A DNA stretch of 64,000 bases, taken from positions 83,924,257 through 83,988,256 of the forward strand of contig CM063500.1 of the NCBI GenBank assembly GCA_032207245.1. The letters are read 5' to 3'. The notes below the pieces were generated by a model, which saw nothing but the letters and a program-made list of their open reading frames with translations, was not told the DNA's origin and searched no databases. The stretch's first letter is position 1. The number at the start of each line of letters is the position of its first letter. The stretch is from Pardosa pseudoannulata. Taxonomy: Eukaryota; Arthropoda; Arachnida; Araneae; Lycosidae. This document shows, piece by piece, positions 47,000 through 57,952 of the stretch. A program made the translations under genes and the position numbers.

Positions 47000-48300
47000 C
47001 TTATTTTAACTCTAACCGCGAAAATCCTGCCTAGCCACATATTTTCTGTGACCCCCCCCCCATCTCTTCCACAGACGCACTCAGAACAAGATCAGAAAAC
47101 ACACCAAAAAGGGGAAATATTCGAAAACATAGTTCCCCTTTTCCTCCACCCTCCTTTTTGGATTTTCCATCATTATTCTTATTATCATTACTTGACACGT
47201 CCGTAAAAATTTTCCTAAAATTCTCCACCGAATTTAATTCAGAGTGAATTCATTCGAGCAGACAACGTCTAGAGGAAGAGGTAGGGGGATTCCAAGGGGG
47301 GAAGTGGGGGAGAGGAGAGATGAACAAGTCACGAAAATTATCGGAGATAGGAGAAAATACACATATACACACACACACATAACCTTCTTGAAAATTCGCG
47401 CAGGTTTAGCTTGTCGGGAGACGGGGGAAAAATAAAAGTAATAAGAGAAAAAAAAATCCCCGGCAGGGATTTTCGGCTTTTCAACCGGAATTTATAAGTG
47501 TCCAGAGCGAAGACAAATTCGAAGCATACTGTTGGGGGAAAATGTGTGTATGTATAAATATATATGCAAATGGGAACTCTGTTCAAGCGAGAGCTCTCTG
47601 ACTTATCCCCGAGGAGGATATTTTTAGAGTGCGGAGGGATTTTTAGTATTGCGATTTCTCCCTCCCCAGAGTGCAGATTTCGAAATTGAACTTTAACGGC
47701 TTCTTTCTGCAGAGTTTAAAGCTCGGAGACTGTCCGAGGTGTTGACGCGGAAACATTGTGCCAGATGAGAAACATATGTAAGTTTCACATCGCCAGAAAA
47801 CTTGTTTGGGGAGTTAAAGAATTTTCCCTACTCCCCCGACCTCCCCATACTTCACTCGTCAGCTGTACCCTTTCTGTCGGATATTGCCTTTTTTTTACTT
47901 CTTGATTTTTTTATTCCCTCTCGTGCTAATTTTTTTTCTCTCTCTTGGAAGTGGATTCGACTTCTTATTTCATCGCTTAACTTGGGCGAAAAAACTTTTC
48001 TCGTGTAGGTGAGCTTTCAAATTGACGCCGGCGGGGGCTTTCTTCAAATTTTATGGAATTCGAACGCGTTTGATTCTCTCTCTCTCGAAGAGCTATTTCG
48101 GTGTCAGCGGAAGCGCCACTTTGCCAGAACGGATCGCGGAAATTTGAAAGATTACGCGTTGCGTCGGGTAATTGCCAGAGACGGCCGCGAATCGTGTTCA
48201 AGTGCTACTTCAAGTGCGGCATTTTCAGCGTGAATGGCATATCGCGGGAAAGAGATTGTTGCGTGAAATGCACTTGTTAAACGAAATTCGCAAACTTAAT
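47000..48300. other. GC-richer single-copy block, candidate regulatory or exon-bearing DNA
   Basis: CpG-bearing sequence at about 47590-47780 and 48020-48250, for example AATTGACGCCGGCGGGGGC and GGATCGCGGAAATTTG. Overlapping open frames of 63-82 codons occur on both strands and match no family. A C9 run lies at 47053-47061. The contrast with the AT-rich surroundings is strong, but I cannot assign a function. Confidence 0.4.
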
Positions 48301-50560
48301 GGCATTTTATGGAATACGGCATAACTTGTGTATAACGATGCTGTATTGACCAAAAAAATAAGCAAAGATACATGACTTAGTTTTGCGAATTACACATTCT
48401 TTGTCATTCGGGAATCAATAGGGGGTTGGTAAATTCTGTTCCAAATTTGATCCCCTCTACCTTCTTAAAAAGAAACGATGTAATGTTTTGCATATTCCAG
48501 ATGAAAGACTTAGTCGCAGTAAATATTAATGAAGTTTAAATGTGTATTTTAAGAAGTAAGGTTTAGTCCTCAATAATGTTGTGACGTACTGGAGTAAGGG
48601 TAGGCGAGGCCATCAATGATACAGGCTGAACATCTATTTAATCTTGATTAAATGACTTACTCATGGAGAGATTTTATATAAATTTATATCCAGGTTTCAG
48701 TAAATTCAATTGCTTCTGAAATATCGTGCTGAGATAAGCATTAAAAATATAAAACACGTGGCTACAGTGAAGATTTTAATTCTCGAACACAGGAATAGTT
48801 AGTGAATTAGTGCAGGTACGGGAATCTGACAATATAATCTACTGGTCTGATGATCTAAACAGTTGACTGCTATACTAAGGCTCGAAGCTTTCAGAGTACG
48901 TATCTCGCTGGAGTTCGTTCGGAATCAAAAGATGAAAGACGATCCAAAAATGAGAGTAAGTGTCACTCTCAGCGACCTACTTCAAAGCACGAAGTAAAAA
49001 AATTATTAAAGGTAATGGGAATGAGATCCCGAAGTCGAAGGTCGACTTCCTAGCAAAAATCAGAGGCGCTGGCGGTCTCTGAAAAACAAAAGCAAGCTCC
49101 GGCAATGCGGAGAGACAAGTGGACTCCTCTCGAGTTCCTCCCCCCCCCCAAAAAAAAACCCACCTCTTCTCCGCTCAGCCAATTTTCTTATATAGGGGTC
49201 CCGGTTACCTGTCGCGTGATTCTTTCCGGAACCTCCAGATCCAGGGTGAAGCAATTTTGAGGTCAAACGACCCACCTGGTTCAGCTGACACGTTTCCAGA
49301 TGTGGCCGAAGTTCTTCTTCAACTTAACCTAATAGATTCATTAGCGGCACCGTTAACTTGGTCCATATGTGGGGAATAGTGGACCCCACCGTCACTCGGT
49401 TTATAATTATTATCAGAGTCTCTTGACAGCAATAGATATCATAAAGACGTAGACACACTGGCTCCGGTGTACTGACAGATTTTAATTTACTCCCACTTAA
49501 GCGACTACCTCTGTTTTGTTAACGGAACAAGAAATTAGCCCAAAATAGGCGTATAATATTAGTAAAAGTAAACATCGACTATCCAATGGCGTCAAGGATG
49601 TTAAAAAAACCAGGCCACCTAATAGATTTCTAAATCCCAGTACCAACACCTAAGAAGAGGTGAAGGCAGCAACATTAAAGACTATTAAGATTCATAAGAT
49701 AAATCCTTTAAAATATTCTAACAGACGGATTACAGTAGAGTGCATTTTTAATTAATTAATTTATTTTTTGATAGAAGGTTTTTCAAAAGTATTTCTAGAT
49801 TAATTTTTTATGCTGATTTCTAAAACTACTTCTCATTTTTTCTATCACTTCACGTTTTTACAAAATAAGCATATTTTCAATATTTTCTATATTTTAATAA
49901 TTGTAATCAGAAATAAATCCCCGTTTCATACAAAGTATTTATTTTACACTTAAAAAACCTTTAAAGAATTTTTTAAATTAGTCCATGATTATTTTTTAAT
50001 AAAATGACTAGCAAGCAATTTGATGCGTAATGTTAAACACACTTATTTATTTATTTATTTTTTTATGTCTACGAACAGTTTACGCAGGATATTTAAAGTC
50101 CGAGTAACAAACTTACTCCTCTCCCGCCAAACTGTCACAATTCATTATTTTTGTTTTGCCCAACTGTCCATTTCAGATAAAAAGTGGCAGTTTTGTGTAT
50201 CCAGTTCATTGTTCTAATAATATTCCTATAACTTCAAAGTCATTACAAAGTTAAGTCATGTGTATACTCCACACTAAATATTTCTTAACAGGTTCTTCAT
50301 ATTTTCGAATTTAAGTTTTTTTAAATTCATATGAAAGGGCTGAAAGATTGAGACCAAACAAATACCCATTATGCAATAAAAGCTTTTAAGGCTCCTCTTG
50401 TACGGATTAATAAAAATGTATGATCATATTCAGTACCAAGTGCATCATATCGTTTATGTCATTGTAGTGAACTAATGAATATTTCTGTAGAAATAAAGGA
50501 AGTAGTTCCCTCCCCCCCATGTTTGTACCATGGAAAATTCGTTCCTAATCCCAGATCCCC
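48301..50560. other. Single-copy DNA, no gene recognised
   Basis: A moderately GC-rich part lies at 49020-49420 with a C9/A9 run at 49140-49158. The rest is AT-rich. An 86-codon plus frame (49119-49379) and a 71-codon minus frame overlap there without known motifs. Confidence 0.4.
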
Positions 50561-51250
50561 TAAATATCTAATATAATGCATTTTTTAAGTTACCAGTGTC
50601 TGCTTCTTAAACTATATTTATTTAATAGCGGCACTAAAAATACACAGATTTTCTATTATTTGAATAATTACAAAAATATTTTCTTAGCATTAGAATGGTT
50701 AGTTTTATTTTTACATTAAAGATTTAAATGATTTTACATATCTAAACAGTCTACCCTAAATATCCAATATAATGCATATTTAAGTACCAGTGTCAGCCTC
50801 CTCAACTATATTAAATTAATAGCAGCACTAATGTGCTTAAAAATATATAATTAAGGCCCTAAGACATATACAGATTTTCTAGTGTTAGAAAAATTACAGA
50901 AATATTTTCTTGGCATTAGAATGGTTAGTTTTAGTTTTAGATTAGTTTTATATTTAGATTAGTATAGAGAACTGTTAGTTTTAGTTTTATATTTAAAGAT
51001 TTAAATTAATATACATATCTAAACAGTGTACCCTAAATATCTAGTATGATGCATTTTTTAAGTACTAGTGTCTGCTTCCTCAACTGTATTAATTTAATAG
51101 CAGCACTAATGTGTTTAAAAACATATAATTAAGGCACTAATAAATATACAGGTTTTCTAGTATTTGAAGAACGATAAAAATATTTTCTTGACATTAGAAT
51201 GGTTAATTTTAGTTTTAGATTAAAGATTTAAACGATTTTACTTATTTAAA
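50561..51250. repeat. Tandem array, 3 imperfect units of about 196-272 bp
   Basis: CCCTAAATATCYARTATRATGCA recurs at about 50559, 50755 and 51031, with CTAxACAGTxTACCCTAAATA at the unit joints. Each unit contains AGCATTAGAATGGTTAGTTTT or a variant. Unit 2 has extra short duplications of TTAGTTTTAGATTAG. Confidence 0.88.
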
Positions 51251-51594
51251 GATTCTCCATAAAAATGAGTACAACAGTTCAAACAGTAAGGATATGCATA
51301 AGGATAAAAAAAGCCATTTTTAGAAAAATGGCTTCAAAGATTTTTTTAGCCCTTAACTAAGGTTGAAAAGCTACCAAGTATTCATAGATATTTCTCTAAA
51401 ACTGAGAATTAGGAAAAGCTTAAAAGGTAGTTAGGATACTTAATAACCTTTTACAGAATACAGTAAAACCTAATTATCATTTTAGACAGTATCATTATTT
51501 GAGCATCCAAAGTATATTAAGTAGTGTACGTATAATATCTTAAATTGTAGTTAAATATCAAATTGAATTTGATTTGAATAATTTAAAATGAAAA
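51251..51594. other. Spacer, no gene seen
   Basis: Contains a hairpin GCCATTTTTAGAAAAATGGC at 51332-51351 (7-8 bp stem). Otherwise AT-rich and featureless. Confidence 0.5.
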
Positions 51595-51695
51595 TATTTA
51601 AAACATTAGATGCGTATATCATATGCGATGTACAGACAAACGGTTCAAAACCTTGCTATCTTATTTCGGGTCATTATCGTATTTAGTTTCTGTAG

Positions 51696-51911
51696 CCCTT
51701 TCACTACCACCGGGACATATATGTCCCACAAGTATTATGAAATCACTGTAGGATAAAGAATCGTGGGTTTTCTTTCCCGTTGAATTTCATTTTCAATTGT
51801 TATAATACTTCTGTACGATGTGTCACCATAAAATACCAATGGGAAACATACGCCCCACTGACCTCTTGGTGATTTGTAATTTTTTCTCCGAAAAAACTAT
51901 TAGTGAAAGGG
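51696..51911 (+). mobile_element. MITE family C (CCCTTTCACTA ends), 216 bp
   Basis: Begins CCCTTTCACTACCACCGGG and ends ACTATTAGTGAAAGGG, so it has 11-bp inverted termini in the CCCTTT style of piggyBac. Flanks are GTAG and TTAG instead of TTAA, so the target is mutated or differs. A perfect 16-bp palindrome lies at 51712-51727. Non-coding. Confidence 0.7.
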
Positions 51912-52048
51912 TTAGATCTCGAAGGCATGGGTGAGACCCATTATTAATCGTGGGTTTTGTTTACAGTAGAATTGCCTTGACTTGACTAGTTCTTATTCTG
52001 AAGATCTTGTGTTTTATAGTGAGAATAGCCTGGATATTTTAAATTATT

Positions 52049-52298
52049 TTAACCCTTTGTCTGTTCTGTACATCCCATACAATATACATATCTAATGTTT
52101 TATACATTTGTATATCCCATGTGATACCCAAACATTACTTTATGTACAAGCTTTCATATATATTTCATTTTATATCATTGTGTATAATTATTGTGTATAT
52201 GTGATGTACATTGTGTTATATCATTGTGTATATGTGATGTACAAGCGTATAAAACATTAGATGCGTATATCATATGTGATGTACAGACAAACGGTTCA
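52049..52298 (+). mobile_element. MITE family E (TTAACCCTTTG ends), copy 1
   Basis: Begins TTAACCCTTTGTCTGTTC and ends GATGTACAGACAAACGGTTCA. The arms, each about 55 bp, include TGTACATCCCATAC and ATCTAATGTTTTATA with their complements. It can therefore fold into a long hairpin. The right TTAA is changed to TTCA. Length is about 250 bp, longer than the other copies because of a short direct duplication (TCATTGTGTATATGTGATGTAC). Confidence 0.75.
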
Positions 52299-52516
52299 AA
52301 ACCTTGCTATTTTATTTCAGGTCGTCATTATCCGATTTAGTTTCTATAGCTCTTTGGCTACCACTGGGACATATATGTCCCACAGGTATTATGAAATCGC
52401 TGTAGGATAAAGAATCGAGGGTTTTATTTTCCATTGAATTGTCTTGACTTGACTAGTCCTTATTTTGAAGATCTTATGTTCTATAGTGAGCCCTAGCCAG
52501 GATTTTGAAAATTATT

Positions 52517-52725
52517 TTAACCCTTTGCCTGTTCTGTACATCCCATATAATATACATATCTAATGTTTTATACATTTGTATATCACATGTGATACTCAAA
52601 CTTTCTTTTATATACCAAGCTTCCATATATTTTTCATTTTATATCATTTTGTATCCCATGTGATATACAAACTTATAAAACATTATATGCGTATATCATA
52701 TATGATGTACAGACAAACGGTTTAA
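52517..52725 (+). mobile_element. MITE family E, copy 2, intact TTAA on both sides
   Basis: Begins TTAACCCTTTGCCTGTTC at 52517 and ends AGACAAACGGTTTAA at 52725, length 209 bp. Long inverted arms as in copy 1. The best preserved copy for defining the ends. Confidence 0.8.
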
Positions 52726-52939
52726 AACCTTGATATCTTATTTCGGGTCGTCATTATCCGATTTTATTTCTATAGCCCTTTCGCTATCAGTGGGACATAT
52801 ATGTCCCACAGACATTATGAAATCACTGTAGGATAAAGAATATTGAGTTTTTTTACCCGTTGAATTGTCCTGAATTGACCAGTCCTTTTTAAGATATTGT
52901 GTTCTATAGTGAGAGTAGCCCGAATTTTTTTAAATTATC

Positions 52940-53144
52940 TTAATCTTTTGCCTGTTCTGTATATCCCATACAATATACACATAATACTTCATACATTTCT
53001 ATATCACATGTGATACCCAAACTTTATTTTATATACCAGTTTTCATATTTATTTCATTTTATATCATTGTGTATCACATGTGATATACAAGCTTATAAAA
53101 CATTAGATGCGTATATCATATGTGATGTACAGACAAACGGTTCA
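52940..53144 (+). mobile_element. MITE family E, copy 3
   Basis: Begins TTAATCTTTTGCCTGTTC and ends GACAAACGGTTCA at 53144. It has the same inverted arms and 205 bp length. Confidence 0.72.
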
Positions 53145-53195
53145 AAACCTTGCTATCTTATTTCAGGTCATCATTATCCGATTTAGTTTCTATAG

Positions 53196-53412
53196 CTCTT
53201 TCGCTACCACCGGGACATATATGTCCCACAGGCATTATGAAATCACGATAGGATAAAAATGCGTGGGTTTTCTTTCCCGTTGAATTTCATTTTTAATTGT
53301 TATAATACCTATGTAAGATATGTAGCCATAAAACACCAATGGGACACATATGTCCCTCTGATCTCTTGGGATTTGTAATTTTTTTCTCTGAAAAAAAACT
53401 GATAGTAAAAGT
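53196..53412 (+). mobile_element. MITE family C, copy 4, 217 bp
   Basis: Begins CTCTTTCGCTACCACCGGG and ends TGATAGTAAAAGTG before TTAG. It contains CACCAATGGGACACATATG near the right end, as at 51.83 kb. The units at about 52.36 and 52.78 kb keep only the left part of this family. Confidence 0.68.
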
Positions 53413-53420
53413 GTTAGATC

Positions 53421-55369
53421 TCTAACGTATCGACTAGACTCATTATATTTTGGGAAACTCTTGCTGTTTTATGGAATTTAATTTCATTTTTTAATCGTAT
53501 CCATTATCGTAGGCAGTATCGTGTATTTCTTCCTTAGAAGCAGCACATGTTGAAAATATTTTTTAGCATTTTGCGAAGTATAGGCCCATTGCACTGGGAG
53601 AAATTTCCGTTTTCATCGGAGGTCTCATAAATCATAATATTTAACTATTACGTATCTAATTCAGCAATTTTTGTGTGTGAGATATAATTTTTACCATATG
53701 AAAATACTCTATCGCTCATCACAATATGCACTTTTTTATCCAAATTTCCTTAATAAATGTTAATAAAGAAATGTACTTCTAATATGTCAATGTGAAATCT
53801 TTTCAAATTAAATCTCGACTGCCGTTAAACTCATTCTAGGACGTCACATTTTACAATACGTTTTCAATATTAATTTTTGCCTTAATTGATGACAGAATTT
53901 ATGGTCTGATTATCCCAATTTTATTAGAAATTTTATTTTGCATTCATACATTTAACACCTTAATTATGTAAATAGACACTATTAGTTTATAAATAAATAT
54001 TAACGATTTGTTAATAAATACAAAATTTTAGAGATCATCAAACTGTTGTAAAATGTTAACAGTGCTACAATAAGCTAAATGGACGCTAATTTGTAACAAA
54101 TAAATTATTTCTATGTAGGTTTACTAGTTTTAAAATGTAAGAATAAAATGCTTAATGTTCTCGTAGTTAACTAAGTTTTACTATAAAAGCATTTATTATT
54201 GCACTTTTAATTTGACATTTCAGATAATAATACTTGTTCAGTCTTCATAAAAGACTTACTGTTTTAATTTTAATTTTAAAATAGTTCATAATAGTTGTTT
54301 CATTTTTATTCTTATTGTCTGTGGTTTCTGCTCTAATTGTTTGTATTTGAATAGATTCCATCACCCGGCAACGGCTTTTATTGTTTTTATTATTCAAGGC
54401 CAGGAAAAGATGTCTGTTAGTTTGGTATTTGGTGTGTGTTTCATTCTATTCATTTAATCTGGGTATTGTTCATATTCATCTGGAAAACATGTATTAAAAA
54501 CGTAACATAATTCTTAATTCATTTTGTGTACTCTGAATTCAGCGTGATGTGTTGCATAATTAAAAGAAAGTTGTGTTCGACAACAGACTTCTGTTTTCAT
54601 CCATAATTTTGGTTTCTACAGATACTTCATAGCAAATCACAAGGATAAAAAGAAGGTAAGCAATTACTTTATGCAATTGTTGATTATAATTACTGCTGAA
54701 CATTTCAATTAATTAATTGACTTAAAACCAAAATTTAAGATTCATGTTTATTCAAAGCAAAATTCTATCTATTCATCACAATACTCTTAATAGAAATTTT
54801 TAATGATTTTTTTTGAAGTTTTGTATTTACAATCCCTTCAAATAGAGATTTAAATGCAACTAGAGGAGAAAACTACCATTTAGAAGCTTTAAATTAATTC
54901 GTACAGATATGTATATATATATATTTTCTATTTTATTAAGTAACGAAACCTAGAAATCCAGCCAGTTTTCAACTGTTGCATACTTGATGCGACTTTTTTG
55001 TTCCTCTAATGCAGTTGATCTCGTTTAAACAAAAGTGAAGAGTTATATAATCAAATCAGAACAAATGCTAGGACTACAGAAAATATCAAATGTAAACAAA
55101 TAATAATGCATAAAAATGAGTAAATAACAAATCAAAATTATTCTTTATTTTCAATTTTTCTTCATTTACAGAAAAGCATATAAGTTTTTCAATTTTGCGT
55201 AGATTTTAAGAGAAACTTATGAGCTAAAATCTCTTTATTTTAAAATTGCTCATTTTTGGTTGATTATAAAGAAAAAATTCTGATCTGGTTTAAATAAAAT
55301 TTGATCTAGATCATTAAAAAGTTCTAACTTTATATAGTTTTGTTTCAAGATACAATACGTTTAAATATA
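53421..55369. other. AT-rich single-copy DNA, no gene recognised
   Basis: About 1.9 kb without open frames of note. A slightly GC-richer, CpG-bearing segment with CACCCGGCAACGGC lies near 54361. A short TA run lies near 54910. Confidence 0.45.
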
Positions 55370-55830
55370 TATGTACTAGATGACCCGTCAGCCGTTGTCC
55401 TGTTTTAACGTTGTAAATCTAAAATTTGTAAAAATGTTTAAATAAATTATAAATTGGACCATTTCGATGAAAAATAAGGAAAAAATATTTTTAAAATACT
55501 TGACACCACCATGCGTAGAGTCATTACAAATGTAATTAGATTAAATTAAAATTCCCACATCGACTGTACGGGAATTTGACCCTGGGACTTCTCGTGCTGA
55601 AACCCGTGGCGCTGAGCACTGCGCCATAAATACGTTGGCAGCAAAGGGTTTCAAGAGGCCTTATAGCAATCTCAATAAGCACACAATTCTGGATTTTTAA
55701 TAAAAAAAAACATTTTCTATCGAATGAAATTGTAAATCTAAACCATTCTCGAATCAACTTGATTACATACACAAAATTTCCTCAAAATCAGTCTAGCCAG
55801 GAGTTCTATTAAAAACACACGGAAAAAGAA
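55370..55830 (-). mobile_element. Dispersed repeat C with embedded tRNA-like segment, copy 2
   Basis: The inverted counterpart of 18065-18485. On the minus strand the tRNA-like part (about 55550-55635) reads TATGGCGCAGTGCTCAGCGC (A-box-like, with the GGTxAGCGC arm) and GGGTCAAATTCCC (B-box-like). AGATGACCCGTCAGCC and GTCCTGTTTTAACG lie at the left edge, next to a short TA run; CAGTCTAGCCAGGAG lies at the right edge. The 78-codon minus frame at 55536-55772 is repeat sequence. Confidence 0.8.
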
Positions 55831-56020
55831 TTTTATATATAAAGATAATATGTACACCAACTGAAACAAAAAAAATAAAAATCCACTCACCCACAAGATA
55901 ACTTTTAAAATTCTGAAATTTTGAAATTTGTTAATTAGAAATTAACTTTCTAAAGCAATAGGACTTAATTACTTTTTTTATTCTTTGAATACCAATTATA
56001 TTAATAAAAAAAGATTTTGT
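55831..56020. other. Short spacer
   Basis: AT-rich sequence before the TTAA element. No feature. Confidence 0.5.
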
Positions 56021-57333
56021 TTAACCCTCCGAGTGGAACACACCGGGTAAAAAAAGGTCTCCAAAAATATGCTATAGTTTTATTGTGTCAGTTACCAAAG
56101 TGTTCTATGATTTTTTTACTTCATTTACAGAATTTTTTTCAATTTTGCTTTACTTATTATTTTATTTTTTATTATTTTTTATATATATATTTTTATTTAT
56201 TTATTTGATTTTTTTTCTTTGTTAGTTGTTTGTTATTTAATGTATTTTTTTTTTTTTTTTATATGTCTTTGTTATTGTTTTGTTGGTCTTTTTTTGTTGG
56301 TGTATTTTGGTTTGATTGTTGGTTTTGATTTTTTGTGTTGTTTTTTTGTTTCCTTCTTTGTTTTTTTTTTTTTTTTTTTTTGATTGTTATTGTGTCTTGT
56401 TTTTGCTTTTTTTTGTTTGGTGGTTCTTGTCTTTTTTATTTTTACATTTTTTGTGGTGTGCTTTGGGTGTTTGTTTTTTTTTGTTTGTTTTTTTTTTGTT
56501 TTTTTGTTTTTTTTTTGATTGTATTTTTTCTGTTTGTGTGTTTTGGTTTGTTTTTTTGTATTATTGTTTTTTTTCTTTTTTTTTTTTTATTTTTTGTTTT
56601 TTATTTGTTTTTTTTTTTATTTGTTTTATTTTTTTGTTTTTTTTTTTTTTTTTATTATTTTTTATTTAATTTTTCTTTTTTTTTTATTTGTGTCTTTGTT
56701 GCTTGATTCTTTGTTATTTGTTTTTATATTTTTTTTGTTTTATTGGTTTTTTTTTTGTTGATTTTTTTTTTTGTTTTCTGTTTTTGTATATGTTGAATTG
56801 TTGGCTATTCTTCAATAAATTTATGAATCGTTATTGTCTCATTACTTGTTTATAAAATATATATATATATATATATAAATAGACATTATTGATTGTTAAT
56901 TTTTAATACACATAAAGCTCGTCAAGTCTCGAAGATCATCACATAAGAAATAACGTATTCTAAAAGTACGAATAATTTTTTTTTTAGAACTATTTATATT
57001 TTTTTACTCCAAGTCATCCAGATTATTTCAGTGGTGCAATTAGAGATATATATGTTGCCGCAAACGAAATACTTCGAAATAGAGATTGACAAAGCCATGA
57101 AAAGCTATCTGCGTCTTTGTTCCTCAGAGATTAGGGGTGCATCCCTCAATAAATGTCAGTCAAAGAGGGGTGCAGTTCCTAAACAATCGACCTGACCCTC
57201 CTACCTCATAATTTCATGGGGGAAAAGCACTGTCAGAAATGTACAATACATTTATTTTTGGAACATTTTTGGGGGTTGAAAATTGTCTGTGACAGCTGGC
57301 GGAATTGTACGTGCAAACCGCTTAGAGGGTTAA
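56021..57333 (+). mobile_element. TTAA element family B (piggyBac-type), 1,313 bp, non-coding
   Basis: Begins TTAACCCTCCGAGTGG (56021) and ends CCGCTTAGAGGGTTAA (57333). The termini are inverted repeats of 16 bp with three mismatches, and both sides have the TTAA target. The interior holds a T/G-rich tract (56110-56810) and a GC-richer part (57040-57300, for example GATTAGGGGTGCATCCC). No transposase motif is present, so it is a non-autonomous or decayed copy. Strand is arbitrary. Confidence 0.8.
56110..56810. repeat. T/G-rich low-complexity tract inside TTAA family B element
   Basis: About 700 bp with very few A and C on the plus strand, made of T runs broken by G and TTGTT-type units. All three plus frames stay open for long stretches and encode F/L/C/V-rich strings, which is purely a composition effect. 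Confidence 0.92.
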
Positions 57334-57604
57334 ATTCATGATGAATATTAAATGGATTTAAAATTTAAATTTCTTAAAAGCTTTAAGATTTTTTTAATCT
57401 TAAAGTACCAGATGCTTTTAAAGATTTGGGCATACAGAATAAATCATATGTTTTTCTTAGATTTGAGTTTAAAAATTTAGTTTCTTATATTCATATTAAA
57501 AAGTTATCTCGCAGGGATGATAATTTAGTTTTCTTTAGTTGGTGTATTTTTTCTTATGTTATTTAAAATATTATTTAAACTCTGAGTCTATTTATTTACT
57601 CTGA
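57334..57604. other. Short spacer
   Basis: AT-rich sequence with no feature seen. Confidence 0.5.
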
Positions 57605-57952
57605 AGTCCAAGCGTTATAAAAACTTCCCACACAAAAATCCCCCAATAGCTATATACTACCGAAATTTTGAGTAACTGCCTTATTGGTCTTCTAGACCCC
57701 AATAACAAGCATTTTCGCAATTTTATATAAATAGTTTTCTCAGAAAGAGATTATTTTAATTTATTTAGGCTTCAGAGACCCAGTGCATGAGCATACACTT
57801 TTACATTTTTATTTAGTGTTTGTGGTCGGATGAGAGATGCTGTCAAAAACTCATCGTTATATGATTAAAATGATGAAAGGCAAAGATAAAATAAGAAGAT
57901 GTGATTTAATTTTTTAACTTGAGTGTGTCTCATGTTTGTGCTTTCGGAACTG
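57605..57952 (+). repeat. Dispersed duplicate, pair member with 23065-23395
   Basis: Carries GTCTTCTAGACCCCAATAAC, TTTTCTCAGAAAGAGAT, GAGAGATGCTGTCAAAAA and GTGTGTCTCATGTTTGTG, in the same order and spacing as 23065-23395. It ends where the TTAA element at 57953 begins. Confidence 0.8.

Larger units (their letters stand above)
51595..53420. repeat. Tandem array of alternating TTAA-type elements (families C and E)
   Basis: AAACATTAGATGCGTATATC occurs at 51601, 52252, 52678 (variant) and 53098. Each unit joins the right end of element E to the left end of element C, with the palindrome GGGACATATATGTCCC at 51712, 52376, 52792 and 53212. Only the first and last units retain the right end of C. 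Individual elements are listed separately. Confidence 0.9.

Noticed and set aside
56316..56761. Long overlapping open frames encoding hydrophobic F/L/C-rich proteins
   Set aside because: All three plus frames are open together because the tract is almost only T and G. This is composition, not a membrane protein.
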